This document shows, piece after piece, positions 1 through 10,972 of a DNA stretch of 64,000 bases. The position numbers were made by a program, and so were the translations under genes. Below the pieces are notes generated by a model. The model did not search any database and was not told where the DNA came from. It was given only the letters and a program-made list of their open reading frames with translations. The stretch comes from Tillus elongatus (taxonomy: Eukaryota > Arthropoda > Insecta > Coleoptera > Cleridae), in NCBI GenBank assembly GCA_964006375.1, contig OZ023265.1:162838118-162902117 (forward strand), given 5' to 3'. The stretch's first letter is position 1. Each line of letters starts with the position of its first letter.

Positions 1-205
1 TGGCCAAGAAAAAAGTTATTTTCCACCAAGTCAATGCAAGAGTGTGTAGTTTCCATGGAGAAATTGCATAAATTGGGCTACGAATTGCTCCCTCATCCGC
101 CCTATTCTTCGGATTTAGCCCCGATTGACTATCTCTTGTTTCCAAAAATTGGAGAAACGTTGGATGAAGTGTATAGAGCTAAGGAGACTATGTTGTGAAA
201 TAAAA
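1..205 (+). pseudogene. mariner transposase C-terminal fragment
   Basis: The reading frame gives a LHKLGYELLPHPPYSSDLAP-like stretch followed by IDYLLFP, which is the region around the last catalytic Asp of mariner (DD34D) transposases. Upstream, FHQ.N corresponds to the second catalytic block, but the expected D is not readable in frame. The fragment starts at the window edge, so the 5' part may lie outside. It is frameshifted near base 60-70 and runs into non-coding sequence after base 200. This is a decayed DNA transposon, not a working enzyme. Confidence 0.8.
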
Positions 206-755
206 TGATTTTTTGTCAAAAAACCTGTTTCATTCAAAAAGTCACGGACTTATTGACCCGCCCTCGTAGCATCAAACTACCATAAAGTTATCTAATAATT
301 ACCATCTCGAAGGTAAACGCACAGTCTAAAAATGTCGTGACAAAGAACAGTCAGTTTGAATAACAGTATCAGACATTATCGGCGATCAAGACTCTCATAC
401 AAGATTATAAAACGAAACAAAAACAAGCTAACTCGTGCTTATTCGCTGCCATCACGGTCCTCAATAAACCAGAGATTCACGGTGAATTTTGCTCATAGCA
501 AGGAGTTAATCAGCATTCATTTATTTCTGTATCAAGTCAAAAAAAAGTACACGTTTTCAACTTTATTGCGATCACAATAACGTTGGATTTCATCAACATA
601 ATATGACATAATGATGCCATATTATTTCGCAGAAAAATGTTAAAAGAGTTTCTTTTTATGTGTGTATGAATATATTTACAGATATTCCACAAATTAAGAT
701 CCAAACTGTAATACCTGCAAATTATACCAAGCAGTGAATATTTAAATATATTTAC
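206..755. other. unrecognised AT-rich sequence
   Basis: The first 60 bases may be the 3' untranslated part of the mariner fragment. I see no coding match, no terminal repeat and no tandem structure in the rest. The 74-codon frame at 356-580 has no family resemblance and is probably chance. Confidence 0.4.
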
Positions 756-759
756 CAGG

Positions 760-2215
760 GTGTAGTGGCATCAATGTCTGTGAATGAACACTAGATGTAT
801 TCGGAGCATTTGGAGGATGTCTATTTTCCTGGTGTCACATTTTTCGAGAACTATTCATTCGCATGGTGGCTGTGCTTTATTTACTAAGAGAAACATTAGT
901 GTAGATTGTAATGAACTTAGCTTTATCAAAAAAATGCCAGATGAGCTCTCTTTCAAATGCTGTACTGTTGAGTTGTTGACGATTTTGATGGGTTTCTTTT
1001 GAGGTTTTCTGAATTGTTGAATAAGATTTGCTGGAAGTATTCTTCAATAGTTATTGCAGCGGACTTAAATGTTGATGGATTGAAAACCTCCGCGCGTTTC
1101 ATTTTATTGAATGATATTTATGAGTCGTACAACATGCATTCAGTGGTTGACTCTCCGACAAGGATCACAAAGGTAGGTGATTTATGTATTGATTATATTT
1201 TAACGAATGTTGACAATTTTGTAGATTGCAGAAATGTTACTCCTGGCTTCTCGGATCACAATGCTGTTAGTTTTGACTGGCTCCCTCTTGTTGATATAAC
1301 TAATGAACATACTCCTATTTTTCAGTTTAAAAGATCATTCTCCCAGCATGAAATTAAACAATTTAAAAAGCTACTTACTAATATAAATATTCTTAATGAC
1401 GATGCTTTCTGCGAAAACACTTCGGTGGGTGACGTATTTGAAGTATTCCAGGAACATTTTAAATTTGCGTTTGAGGCAGCCTTGCCCGTTAGAAAGGTAA
1501 AAATTGGGAGTAACACGGGCCTGAGTTATCATCCAAGCGTCAATGTCAGAGTTCAGACTGTGAACCTTAAAGATCTTAATATATTACGTAAAAAAATAGC
1601 AGTGACGAGCTCAGGAATTACTATAGGATCCGTAGCATAAGACTAAACAAATTAATAGATGTTGAAAAAAGAAACTATTTTTTACAGTTGGTGTCTAATT
1701 CGGATAATAAGCCCAAACTGATTTGGAATTTAGTACATTTAGTAAGAAATAAGAAACCTAAGGAATCTGAAGTTTCCCTCACCCACGATGGTGTTGAAAT
1801 AAATCACGGTTGTGGCTAATATGTTTGCGGATTATTTTTTTACTGCCGCTGCTTCTAAATTAAGTAGTCATTTTCAAAATGGCCTCCTGATCGTTATGCT
1901 GTGTCGGTTAATTGTTCCCAATCATCAATGTTTGCACGTCCAGTTACCCAAGATGAAGTTAGGAATATTATCCTGGGCTTAAAAGATTAAAAAAATCGGC
2001 TGGGTTGGATGGCATTCCATCGTTTGTTTGTAAAGTGTGTAATTAATTATTGATGCCTCTAACTGAACTGACTGCCTGTCGTTGCTTCGGGGTGAATTTC
2101 CCACACGACTGAAAGTTTCTTCTATCAGAGCTCTGCATAAAGGGGAGATAAAAATAATAACGATAATTATGGGCCTATAGCGTATTTTCTCCAAAATATT
2201 CGAAAAAATAGGTTA
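760..2215 (+). pseudogene. non-LTR retrotransposon remnant (endonuclease and start of RT)
   Basis: Two frames together give an APE-type endonuclease. One frame at about 780-985 carries the HGGCALF block. The frame at 999-1640 carries AADLNVD (the GDFN-like catalytic block), SPTRIT, CIDYILTN and FSDHNAV (the SDH block). After 1640 the frame is broken, but WNLVHLVRNKK, a linker typical of jockey/CR1-like proteins, and a degraded RPIA...IFEKI reverse-transcriptase block at about 2165-2210 can still be read. The element is 5' and 3' incomplete with several frameshifts. It may be the same kind of element as the RT remnant at 23.3-25.2 kb, but the two do not overlap in content, so that cannot be tested here. 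Confidence 0.75.
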
Positions 2216-2600
2216 GCAAAGAATGCAAAAATACTTGGACTGAATCTCCCCGAACCCGACCCTGTACATTCCCATCCCGAAAATCTCACTCGATGCCTCC
2301 GACAGCAAGCAGAGGCGCAGGGACGACATTGACAGCCCTGCAACAGTTGGAAACAACAGCCACCAGAGGCAACCTACAACCTACATAGCTTCAACTGTCC
2401 AATTGAAAGTCACTGTTTTATTGTTTCATTATTGGGTCTCAAGACCCCCATTCTCTTTTGTATTTCACTTTGTAACTTTGTAGTATTAAATTATTATTAC
2501 TTTTACCACGTGTATATATAAATCTGCCCCACAAACAACAATTCCCCTGGTCCTTCACGAGCCTTAAACGGGTAAGTAGAACAATTATATTATGCTAGCC
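2216..2600. other. unidentified segment with TATA-like box
   Basis: This stretch has more C and balanced composition than its neighbours and a readable but unmatched frame of about 80 codons near 2235-2480. A TATATATAA-like box lies near 2513-2521. It resembles the end of a coding region followed by an LTR-like or promoter-like segment, but no partner LTR was found in the window. Confidence 0.25.
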
Positions 2601-2634
2601 TTTTCTGAACCGTACACTGTGCATTTTTGAAAAT

Positions 2635-2775
2635 GGAATGTCTGAGAAAAACAATTACTTATTAAGTATTTATTTTTAAAAGGTTCTTTGGGAATGTCTG
2701 AGAAAAACATGAATTTGGTATGATCAAGTTTCAATTACTTATTAACTATTTATTTTTAAAAGGTTCTTTGGGCAA
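2635..2775. repeat. two-copy direct repeat
   Basis: A unit beginning GGAATGTCTGAGAAAAAC and ending AAAAGGTTCTTTGG occurs at 2635-2690 and again at 2691-2770. The second copy carries about 25 extra bases in the middle. It lies directly upstream of the mariner N-terminal fragment. Confidence 0.75.
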
Positions 2776-2789
2776 AGGACTGTTAGTTA

Positions 2790-2960
2790 ATATAGTAGAA
2801 ACAGAAACCTTAGTTGACCAATGCTTTTCGTATGATACTATTCAAAACTGGGTTGCAGAATCTAAAGAGGACGATCAAATGTCAAAGATGTGCACCGCTC
2901 CGGAAGACCGACTTCTGTAACCACTCGAGAAAACAATTTTATCCATAAAATGAATGATTT
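2790..2960 (+). pseudogene. mariner-like transposase N-terminal (HTH) fragment
   Basis: The frame reads TIQNWVAESKEDDQMSKM, then after a frameshift RSGRPTSVTTRENNFIHKMN. This matches the paired HTH and GRP linker of mariner-family transposases (usual form: WV..F..G..S..D..RSGRP). Only about 55 codons remain. It is cut by the jockey-like element that begins at about 2963. The catalytic domain is absent here. Confidence 0.75.
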
Positions 2961-2962
2961 TT

Positions 2963-3850
2963 TTTATACTTCAACAACACACCACGAGGGCTTACAGCCT
3001 AAATACTATCGTCCCGTGGGTGTCGACAAGGAGGAAAGAGGCAACTTTTTAATTCTGGACTTGAAAGTTTGGAGGTTCGGAGGAGAAGGAAAAACATGTG
3101 CCGGCAAGGAATTCCACAACTTGGAAGTTCTCGGGACAAAAGAGCGGGCATAACAAGATGTTCTATGTCTGGTGACCTGGACAGTAAAAGGGTGCATTCG
3201 CTCTGTTCCCCTGGTAGATCTGTTGGGGGCAGCAGGTGGAGGAACTATGGAAGAAAGCCCCTTTGAGCAGTGCCCGTGCAGATATCTATAAAAGAGAGAG
3301 AGAGGTCACCAACAGCACGCCTCTGGGCAAGGGATGGCAGCCTTTGGGTTAAGGTAGAGTCGCCGATGAGACGTATAGCTCTCTTCTGAATGGAGTCCAG
3401 CATAGCGAGTGTAGAAGCGGGAGCTGCACCCCAGATGTGGGAGCAGTATTCGAGGTTTGGCCTTATTTATGAAGTATATAAGGTATAGAGATTAGCTGGT
3501 GAAAAGTATTTGAGAGCCCGGAAGAGGAAACCTAATTTCTTAGCAGCCGCTTCTGCAATTGATGTGACATGTTGGTGCCAATTGCAATTTCGATCCACAG
3601 GAATACCAACAAATGAAAAGGACTCATTACTTTGAATAACTTGGTTGTTCATTGTGATGGGTCTAGGGCTGGTGTATCTTTTATGAGATAGAAAGCAAGA
3701 CTGAGATTTGGTGAAGTTGAATTGTACAAGATTTCTACTTCCCCAGTCTAATATTTTTTGGATATCCACAGAGACAGAACCCACCATGAGTCTGCGATCC
3801 TCATCTAATTGGGCTAAAGAGACAGGCTTAGAATATTGTAGATATATATA
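2963..3850 (-). pseudogene. jockey-like non-LTR element, 3' part (copy J1)
   Basis: Minus-strand frames encode the C-terminal part of a non-LTR reverse transcriptase: KILDWGSRNLVQFNFTKSQS, then FVGIPVDRNCNWHQHV (RT motif D/E region), the thumb, and the terminal block PRTSKLWNSLPAHVFPSPPN. The same sequence occurs at 10973-11957 (minus) and, in the longest copy, 14390-17155 (plus). Copy J1 is 5' truncated just after the YADD region, has several stops, and begins at its poly(T) side near 2960. 5' truncation is the usual outcome of target-primed reverse transcription. Confidence 0.85.
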
Positions 3851-3859
3851 AGAATGTAT

Positions 3860-4535
3860 AGCAGAAATATTACTGTACTCAAAATGTTTGTTGATTCCCG
3901 GGTCGACAATAAATTAAAATGCTGCAGTGTCCCCTGTAACAACTGTTACACAGCTCACTCTGAAAAATCGCTACGACAGCGTAAAGTTAATTCCATACGC
4001 TGCGAAACATCCTGCGAATCCTGAGAAATAAGAGTCCAGATTGTGGAGCGTAGCTTCTTGGAAAATTCTTATCAAACATCTATATATGTCCTGACATCCA
4101 ATCAATAAAACGGGAATGTTATTATGAAAAGGCGCTACGATGGAATAGCGGCTGAAATAACTCCTTTACTTGGAGGATAACGCATCAGTATTAATGGAAA
4201 ATATGGGCAGCGTCCTCGGAAGAATGCCAGAGGATTCTGATAAAAACTCAATTTACTATTTCCACAAAACATCCTAAAATCACTTATTGACTACGGGTTA
4301 CAGCCAAACGAGGACATTAAACCTTAACGCGATATATCTACCAGTTATTTTTTGCACTATATTCACTCCGTTTCAACAGCCAATGTACTCAAAAATAATG
4401 AGGAAACTGCACTCATCGAAAAACAGATAAATAGACAAGATATACCACTTCTATTCGGTAGAAGAGTAAACATCCTGAAAATAAAATATTGACCCCATAA
4501 TAACTTCTAAGGCTGGATGTACTTTCATCACAATT
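3860..4535. other. unrecognised sequence
   Basis: I see no coding similarity or repeat structure here, apart from short AT-rich tracts. Confidence 0.35.
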
Positions 4536-4540
4536 AGAAC

Positions 4541-4579
4541 CGTAGACCGGTTTCGCTGTAATTAGAGCTCGTCAGTACT
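4541..4579 (-). ncRNA. hammerhead ribozyme-like motif, family D
   Basis: Reading the minus strand from 4578: stem I GTA, core CTGACGA (4575-4569), stem II GCTCT-AATT-ACAGC (one C-C mismatch), core GAAA (4554-4551), stem III ACC/GGT (no loop), then C at the cleavage position (4545), then stem I TACG. All conserved core positions of a hammerhead are present. Because stem III has no loop, activity would probably need a dimer, as known for several retroelement hammerheads. A related degenerate copy lies at 54957-54997. The fold was assigned by eye only. Confidence 0.65.
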
Positions 4580-4640
4580 GTATAGTAATTACAGCAAAAA
4601 TACACCTATAAAATAATACGGCTATGGTAGCCAACCTCTC

Positions 4641-4953
4641 AAAACTAAGTGACATGTAAAACACACTATTACATGTGTCGCCATCTCGTTGCGGAACCTA
4701 GTAATATGTTGTCACGGCAGCTCCAAATAACACAGAATGTTATAAAATAGAGACTGTGTACAACCAACTACCAATTTAGTAAAGCCCTGGCCCATTGATT
4801 CCCCAATATAGGGAAAAGTATGGTTCATATAGTTGTACACAGTCTCTATTTTTAACATTCTGTGTTATTTGGAGCTGTCGTGACAACATACTACTTGGTT
4901 CCGCAACGAGTGGCGTCACGTGTAATAGCGTGTTTTACATCTCACTTAGTTTT
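4641..4953. repeat. long inverted repeat (about 120-bp arms)
   Basis: The arm at 4641-4765 pairs with 4831-4953 around a centre near 4798. Shared blocks include AGAGACTGTGTACAAC and its complement, and TTGGAGCTG/CAGCTCCAA. The arms differ by scattered mismatches. It lies about 60 bp from the family D hammerhead motif. A single related arm, also next to a family D motif, occurs at 54770-54900, so arm and ribozyme seem to travel together. Confidence 0.8.
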
Positions 4954-5353
4954 CCATAATAACTTGCAAAAAAAAAGCTAACCTTTCATTTTTGTACACA
5001 ATATAAGGATTTTTAATGTGTTGCACATTTGCCCCATCAGTTAAAAAGAGCTCATCTAATGACGTAATTTTACTTCGCCATTAACAACGGGATTTGTCAC
5101 TCTATGGACATTTAATATCTATGAAACTTTTCAAGTTTGAATGAACTTACCTGCCATAGTGTGTCTGTCTCGAAGATCTGTTGTAACATCGTTTTATTTA
5201 TTTCTTTTATTTATTTATTTATTTAACAGACTACATACAACAGCCTAGTGTAATAAAATACATATAATTCACAATACAGCGAAGATTGGAACCTGTGATG
5301 AGCACTGATAAGTACACTTAGAGAACCCAAATCACCACAACACATCATTTTAA

Positions 5354-5397
5354 AGACCTGACTATCGTATCACTAACAAAGTTAGCGTCATCAGAGG
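5354..5397 (-). ncRNA. degenerate hammerhead-like motif, family A
   Basis: Minus strand: stem I CCT, core CTGATGA (5394-5388), stem II CGCTAAC-TTT-GTTAGT, then GATAC where GAAAC is expected, then a damaged stem III and GTC-AGG. The A-to-T change in the second core strand and the broken stem III suggest it is inactive. It lies just downstream of the Penelope-like endonuclease remnant on the same strand, where Penelope-like elements are known to carry such ribozymes. The flank to 5284 (GTGCTCATCACAGG side) is shared with the copies at 25.6, 54.4, 59.5 and 61.6 kb. Confidence 0.6.
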
Positions 5398-5404
5398 ACG
5401 AAAA

Positions 5405-6265
5405 ATGATAACTACTTTCTACTACAACATTATCTATTTATATTGCTTCTTAGGTAAAGAACGACACCGAAAGGGAGAATTAAGTCGCAGGCACATTTTC
5501 TGTGTATTGTGTCTTTGTTTCCGGGCGAGGTTATCGAACTTCCTTTATTACTTTACCTGGAAGGTTTCGGAATGTTTCTCTGATTCTCTAGAAATATAGA
5601 TACTCTCATACGCGTCAAGCATCGCTTGCTGTCTAACATTTTTGGTAAGTTTCAGATTTTCCTTATCAATGTGGTGGTTATTATCCCAAATATGTTGGGT
5701 CACGTATGACTTGTCTACATTATCTTATCACAAATGTGCCAGATGTTCACGGAATCTAATCTCTATGGTTTTCTTTGTCTGCCCAACGTATTTAAGATTA
5801 CAATCTTTACAACCTATCTCACACATACCCCACAATTTAGTGGCTTTATCTATATCTTTCGTATTACCTAACAAATTTCTTAAATTAGTTTTTGTCGAAA
5901 AATTAGCTGCTAATCGGCTTTCTTAAAAATGCTCTCAAGACCCCTTGTGAAACGCGGGTCAAAAGGTAGGCAAACAAATTTTTTTCTCAATTTTATCTTT
6001 CCTGAATGTCGTGCATTCCGCTAACATTTTCTTTGTCAGGTGTCTATTAATTAATTTTTCCACGAAGCAATCCGAATATCCGTTACATTTAGCCACGCTT
6101 TTGATGTACTCCAATTATATGCTATATGTATCTACTCTTACTTAAGGGAAAATTTATCAATCTATTTACTAAGAAGTTTAAGCCGGTTCGTTTTTTGCAA
6201 ACGTATTATGCGAGTCATTTGGAATGTAACTATGCAAAAATATCGTCCACATAACGAAACCTTGA
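5405..6265 (-). pseudogene. Penelope-like element: RT end and GIY-YIG endonuclease
   Basis: On the minus strand the 5'-most readable part is FRYVDDIFA (YVDD at 6253-6242), the catalytic motif C of a reverse transcriptase. Further on comes the linker, then GMCEIGCKDCNLKYVGQTKK (YVGQT at about 5793-5777) and RFREHLAHL, which are GIY-YIG endonuclease blocks. DAYESIYISRE near the end matches the plus-strand copy at 25.2-25.5 kb. Stops and frameshifts break the frame. The element is 5' truncated inside the RT, just upstream of the YVDD. A family A hammerhead-like motif follows it, as expected for this class. Confidence 0.85.
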
Positions 6266-6269
6266 TGAC

Positions 6270-6700
6270 GTGTGTAAACAAAGAAGAAGTACCTCGGATT
6301 CGACTCCGCCCCTGCTGTCAGTTGGCAAAATAACAAATGACAAATAACTAACTGGTGTTGTCAGATTAAACTAGGAGAGGGAGGTGGCTTTTAAATACCG
6401 TGAAGAATGGGACGCTTAATATTTATACATAATAAACCGTAGTTCTAGATCGCCTTCAAATAATTTGAATCACTTTCATTAAAAATTTTATTCATTACTA
6501 TATATTTGTTTGATATCTTCAGATTCGGAAGAGTTTTGGCAAATGGCAACCCCTCTAAATGTTTATTGTGACATATTTTTCTAGCCTGTTCGTTTAAAGT
6601 TTAATTAGGAGTTTTTGTTTTTAATAGCAGCGTAACCCTGATTTTTCGGTCTGACCTTGTCTAACATTATAGGCACCCATTCAGAGATAATGTCAGGTAA
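6270..6700. other. unrecognised AT-rich sequence
   Basis: I found no coding similarity or internal repeat. Part of it may be the far 5' side of the divergent H-repeat that follows. Confidence 0.3.
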
Positions 6701-6990
6701 TATCGTAAATTATTTATTTTTTATTTAGTTATAACTCAAAATCTACTGAGCAAATTGAGTTCAAATTTGGCAGATATGATCACTTATATGATACTCACGT
6801 GCGTGTAAAGTTTTAGTTTTATACCTCTAGTGGTTTAAAAGATATTGCATTTTTAAACAGTTTTTCGCATTTTTTCCTAAAAGTATTCGAGTGTCAAAAC
6901 TGCCTGACAAACTCATCCAAGCTATTAACAAAATGAAGGGAACTGCCAAATTTGGTTTCGATTGGTAAAGTATTTTTCGAGTTATCTGTT

Positions 6991-7056
<66 letters not shown>

Positions 7057-7175
7057 ATTTCAACTCACCTTGGATTTGGGTTCTAGGGGCCCTAATTCAC
7101 GCTCATTTGAAGAAATTTTTCAAAAATCTTGCCATCGATAATTCTTTAATAGTGAATTAAAAATGAGATAAAGTA
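6700..7175 (+). repeat. divergent H-repeat with (TA)n
   Basis: It has the H-repeat order: a GAGTTATC-like block, a (TA)n tract (about 6994-7052), a tail with GGATTTGGGTTCTAGGGGCCC and CGCTCATTTGAAGAAATTTTTC, and a remnant of the terminal hairpin (AATAGTGAATTAAAAATG). The part before (TA)n is more diverged than in other copies, so it probably represents an older or different subfamily. Confidence 0.6.
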
Positions 7176-7252
7176 CCACTAAATTCCTTCAAGCATGACT
7201 ATAGACTTCACAACGACTGCGTCCTATTCGGAAAATATAAACAAGCAGCACA

Positions 7253-7332
7253 CAGGTGTACCCAGACCGTCACCCATCCAACTGCCTGTTCTCGACGTTG
7301 CTTAACTTCAATGAGTGGACGAGACCCAGCTT
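7253..7332 (-). pseudogene. 5S rRNA-derived fragment
   Basis: The minus strand reads GGTCTCGTCCACTCATTGAA, then GTTAAGCAACGTCGAGAACA, then TTGGATGGGTGACGGTCTGG. This follows metazoan 5S rRNA from about position 28 to 105, covering box A, the intermediate element and box C of the internal promoter. The 5' end of 5S is missing and substitutions would break helices. It is either a 5S pseudogene or the head of a 5S-derived SINE. No poly(A) tail or duplicate copy was found. Confidence 0.75.
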
Positions 7333-7339
7333 ACTATTA

Positions 7340-8170
7340 TTATTTCACAAATATTTACATAGTCCGCCCCTTTGTTAAAGATAACTGTATGTAAAAAAAA
7401 TCTGCATGTACGCTAAAGACGTCCCATAAACATGAGTGATTAGCTTACGACTATAACTCTAATACTGGTGTATGCAGGCTCAAGGGAGGTGTCAGTTTAG
7501 TTTTATCTCGTGGGGAAGATAACAGGCATGAATCCAGTCAACCGGAATCATTGAAGATTATTTAGAATGACGCTTTATCCAGTGCAAGGTCCGCTAGATG
7601 GGGACACTGACGATGCACAACCATAAAGCATCGGTGGTGACGTTATCGCTCAATAGGGGAGATGAATACTACTTGGGGCTCCGGCAGGGGTGAAAATTTG
7701 CTGCAGAATATTTTACGGGAACTATCTTGCAATTTTCAATCAAAATCAATAAAGAAAATCAATTTGACATAACTACCTAGAAATACAGTAAGAAACACAT
7801 CATTCAGTAGTTAAAATAAAATTAATTAAAAACATGATAATGCATGAGCAAAGCAAAATTACATTTTCTTGCAAAAATATGGATTGATAAGAATGGCATG
7901 GAATTGTAAATTTATTCTGGTGAAGTCAACGACTATGGCTAATAAAGACATTATTTTGATTGTCAAAACCTGTCATCAAATATTTCTTTTAGTTAAATTA
8001 GGTAAATATCGGGTGTTAGAAACAGGTGATATCACTATTGCTATCTCCGAAACGGAGAGGTTCGACGCCGGTTGAATTAGAAACAATTTGGGGAAGCAGC
8101 GTTATGATATCGAATTTTCATTAACTGCTTCAAATTTATATAACTCAATTTTCTATAAAACTAGAAAGTT
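7340..8170. other. unrecognised sequence
   Basis: There is no recognisable gene or repeat. The 68-codon frame at 7869-8075 shows no family features. Confidence 0.3.
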
Positions 8171-8174
8171 TCTA

Positions 8175-9327
8175 TGTGATATGTTGTAAGGCATTTACGG
8201 GGGCAGTAATCAACCAAATTTCATCAAAATAACTGTTATTTTTGAGGCACAATTTTTTTTGAGAAAAATATTTTGAAAAATTTGGCTTGGATAAGTTCGT
8301 TAGCCAGGAAAATCTGCCCAAGTTTTCCCGGAAAATTTTGTGTTTTCTTTCGAAAAATTTATATATCTCCGGAATTAACAAAGTAAGGGCAACTAAATTG
8401 GTGCGCAGGTTTATATCCTTATAGGTAAGTTACCTACCAAAATTTAGCTATATAGGTCAAAAGACAAAAAAGTTATAGGCATTTAAAGAAAAATAAATTG
8501 GGGTTTTCCTCAAAACGTCAAAGTGGCAATTTAAAATGTCAAAATTGGCAACATTTAGGCAAATAACTTGAATCTAATACGGGCTATAAAAATAAAATGT
8601 CTCAAGAAGGATGTTTTACAAACCCTAAAGTCTTAGTTTCAACCGTCATTGTCCTTCATTTTACTAAAATATTTGCAAAACATTCATTTCAAATAGACCA
8701 TTTCTCTGATGCTTGGCAGTAGCCTTAGCTATAGAGTTTATCGTTTAATGGTATATAATTTTTGTAGAATTTTCGTAAAAAATCAATAAAGCTCAATATA
8801 TCCGTTATTATATAAGATATGAAAAAAATTTGTATATATTAATTATAGGGTGTCTTAAGCTACATCTTAAAATAATATTTCTACAATCACAGGCTGGCCC
8901 ATAAGTCGTTGGTGATACAAATTTCCTTTTTTTTAATCAAACACGCCTTATGTTATTGCATTTTTGCATGTTCCATGGAAATATAATGCATGTTTGTAAG
9001 ACAAGAAATTCTGGACGCAGCAAGTGCGTTATGGTAGCGAATTTTGATCAAATATTTCATATTTGAACAGCTCAATTTGCTATTAACCTAAAAGGTTGAC
9101 CAAGAAACGTGTTATTTCGGGAACACTTTAAGTTTACTTTTGGAAATTTTTGTACATTTTCACACAATAAAGTTATTTTGATGAAACATGGCACATTGTT
9201 TTTACTATATAGGTTATACTGGTAACCAAATTTGATGCCGGCTTTCTTAAAAAAACACACATGTTTGTTATTAAAAACATTTTTATGAAAATTCACTACC
9301 ATAACGCACTTGCTGCGTCCAGTTTTT
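8175..9327 (-). repeat. H-repeat, minus strand, lacking (TA)n tail
   Basis: Its head is at 9327 (CTGGACGCAGC on the minus strand). The first 330 bp form a unit with inverted ends: CTGGACGCAGCAAGTGCG at the start and its complement near 9023-9042. The body continues to the block before the (TA)n tract, which is absent here with the tail. The 76-codon frame 9302-9072 (ending LIAN-stop) recurs in other copies at 10229-10417 and 60107-60313. The repeat has no recognised protein domain. Confidence 0.75.
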
Positions 9328-9339
9328 TTTTAAACTAGT

Positions 9340-10150
9340 CCGATAAGGCTGGCTAACAAACTCATCCAAGCTATTAATAAAAGAAAGATTCTTGCCGAGT
9401 ATCATCAAAGTCGGTAAATAATTTTTGAGTTATCGGTTGGATACATTTACACGCATTTATATATTAGGTTAGTCAGAGAACGACTATAACATTGCCACAA
9501 ATTGTTTCACATAATACAATCGCTACCAACATTCACACTGCCTGTTAATACCTCAAATCCTCAACACGAAACTCCTAGTCGCTGGTAATTGTAAAACCTC
9601 CCGACCCACATAACCTCACTTTACAATTTCCCCACTACAGACCACTCACACTGGTTGCCAGCAGAGTTGTGTACTACATACAAGACAATGCAACAGAAGG
9701 GAAGTTTGAGTCATTTAGCCAGCTTGTTACTAGGTCTTACACACAAAGTCTAATCAAAACTAAATGGGTTTAGTGAGATAATGAAGCTGCTCCAGCCAGT
9801 CACATCTTAAAATGCTGCGTCTTTCAGTCAGCCTTCTGCTCTCTGGAAGATTGTAGCGTGAAGTCGTTTAGTCTTCGTGATATAGTTAGTGGTTCATCCA
9901 ATCTAGGACCAAGATTATTTTATTATGTTTTATTTGGTTTTAATGCGTGTGTTAATTCAAAAGCAGCTTATGCATCAAATACGAGGATGTACCCTTCACC
10001 GTTTTCATGGAAAAATAACAATAACTTACATCAGCGATATTAAATAAAATTTGTAGATTTAACATTAGCAACAGAAAACCCATAAGAAAGGGGTCCTGTT
10101 AGATATTGGTGATTGACGGTGGTGTTCACATTTTAGGGTGACCAAGCGAT
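9340..10150. other. H-repeat fragment then unrecognised sequence
   Basis: Bases 9345-9450 match the H-repeat block just before (TA)n (CTCATCCAAGC, GAGTTATCGG). The remainder to 10150 shows no gene or repeat that I recognise. Confidence 0.4.
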
Positions 10151-10972
10151 GGTCACAAAAATCTGGACGCAGCAAGTGCGTTATGGTAGCAAATTTTCAT
10201 AAAATAGTTTTTAATACCAAATACCTATGTGTTTTTTTTCAAAAGAGCAGGCATCAAGTTGGGTTACCAGTATAACCTATATAGTAGAAACAATCTGCCA
10301 TGTTTCATCAAAATAACTTTATTGTTTGAAAACATACAAAACTTTCCGAAAGTAAACTTAAAGTGTTCCCGAAAAAACCGGTTGCTTGGTCAACCTTATA
10401 GGTTAATAGCAAATTGAGCTATTCAAATTTGTAGCATTTAATGAAAATTCGCTACCGTAACGCACCTGCTGCGTCCCTAATTTCTTTTCTTACAAACATT
10501 ATATTTCGATGGAAAATGCAAAAATGCAATAACATAAGACGTGTTCGATTAAAAAAAAGAGATAATTTGTATCACCAACGACTTATGGGCCACCCTGTGA
10601 TTGTAGAAATAATTATTGATGTAGCTCAAGACACTCTATAATTAATGTGTACAATTTTTTTCGTATCTTGTATAATAATGGATATACTGAGCTTTATTGA
10701 TTTTTTAGGAAAATGACAAAAATTATATACCATTAAACGATAAACTCTATAGATAAGACTACTGCCAAAGCATCAGATAAATGGTCTATTTGAAATGAAT
10801 TTTTTGGAAATATTTTAGTAAAATGAAGGACAATGACGGTTGAACCTAAGACTTCAGGGTTTGTAAAACATTCTTCTTGAGACATTTTCTTTCCATAGCC
10901 GTATTAGTTCTGGGTTCTTTGCCTAAATGTTGCCAATTTTGACGTCTTTAATCGTGACTTTGACGTTTTTTT

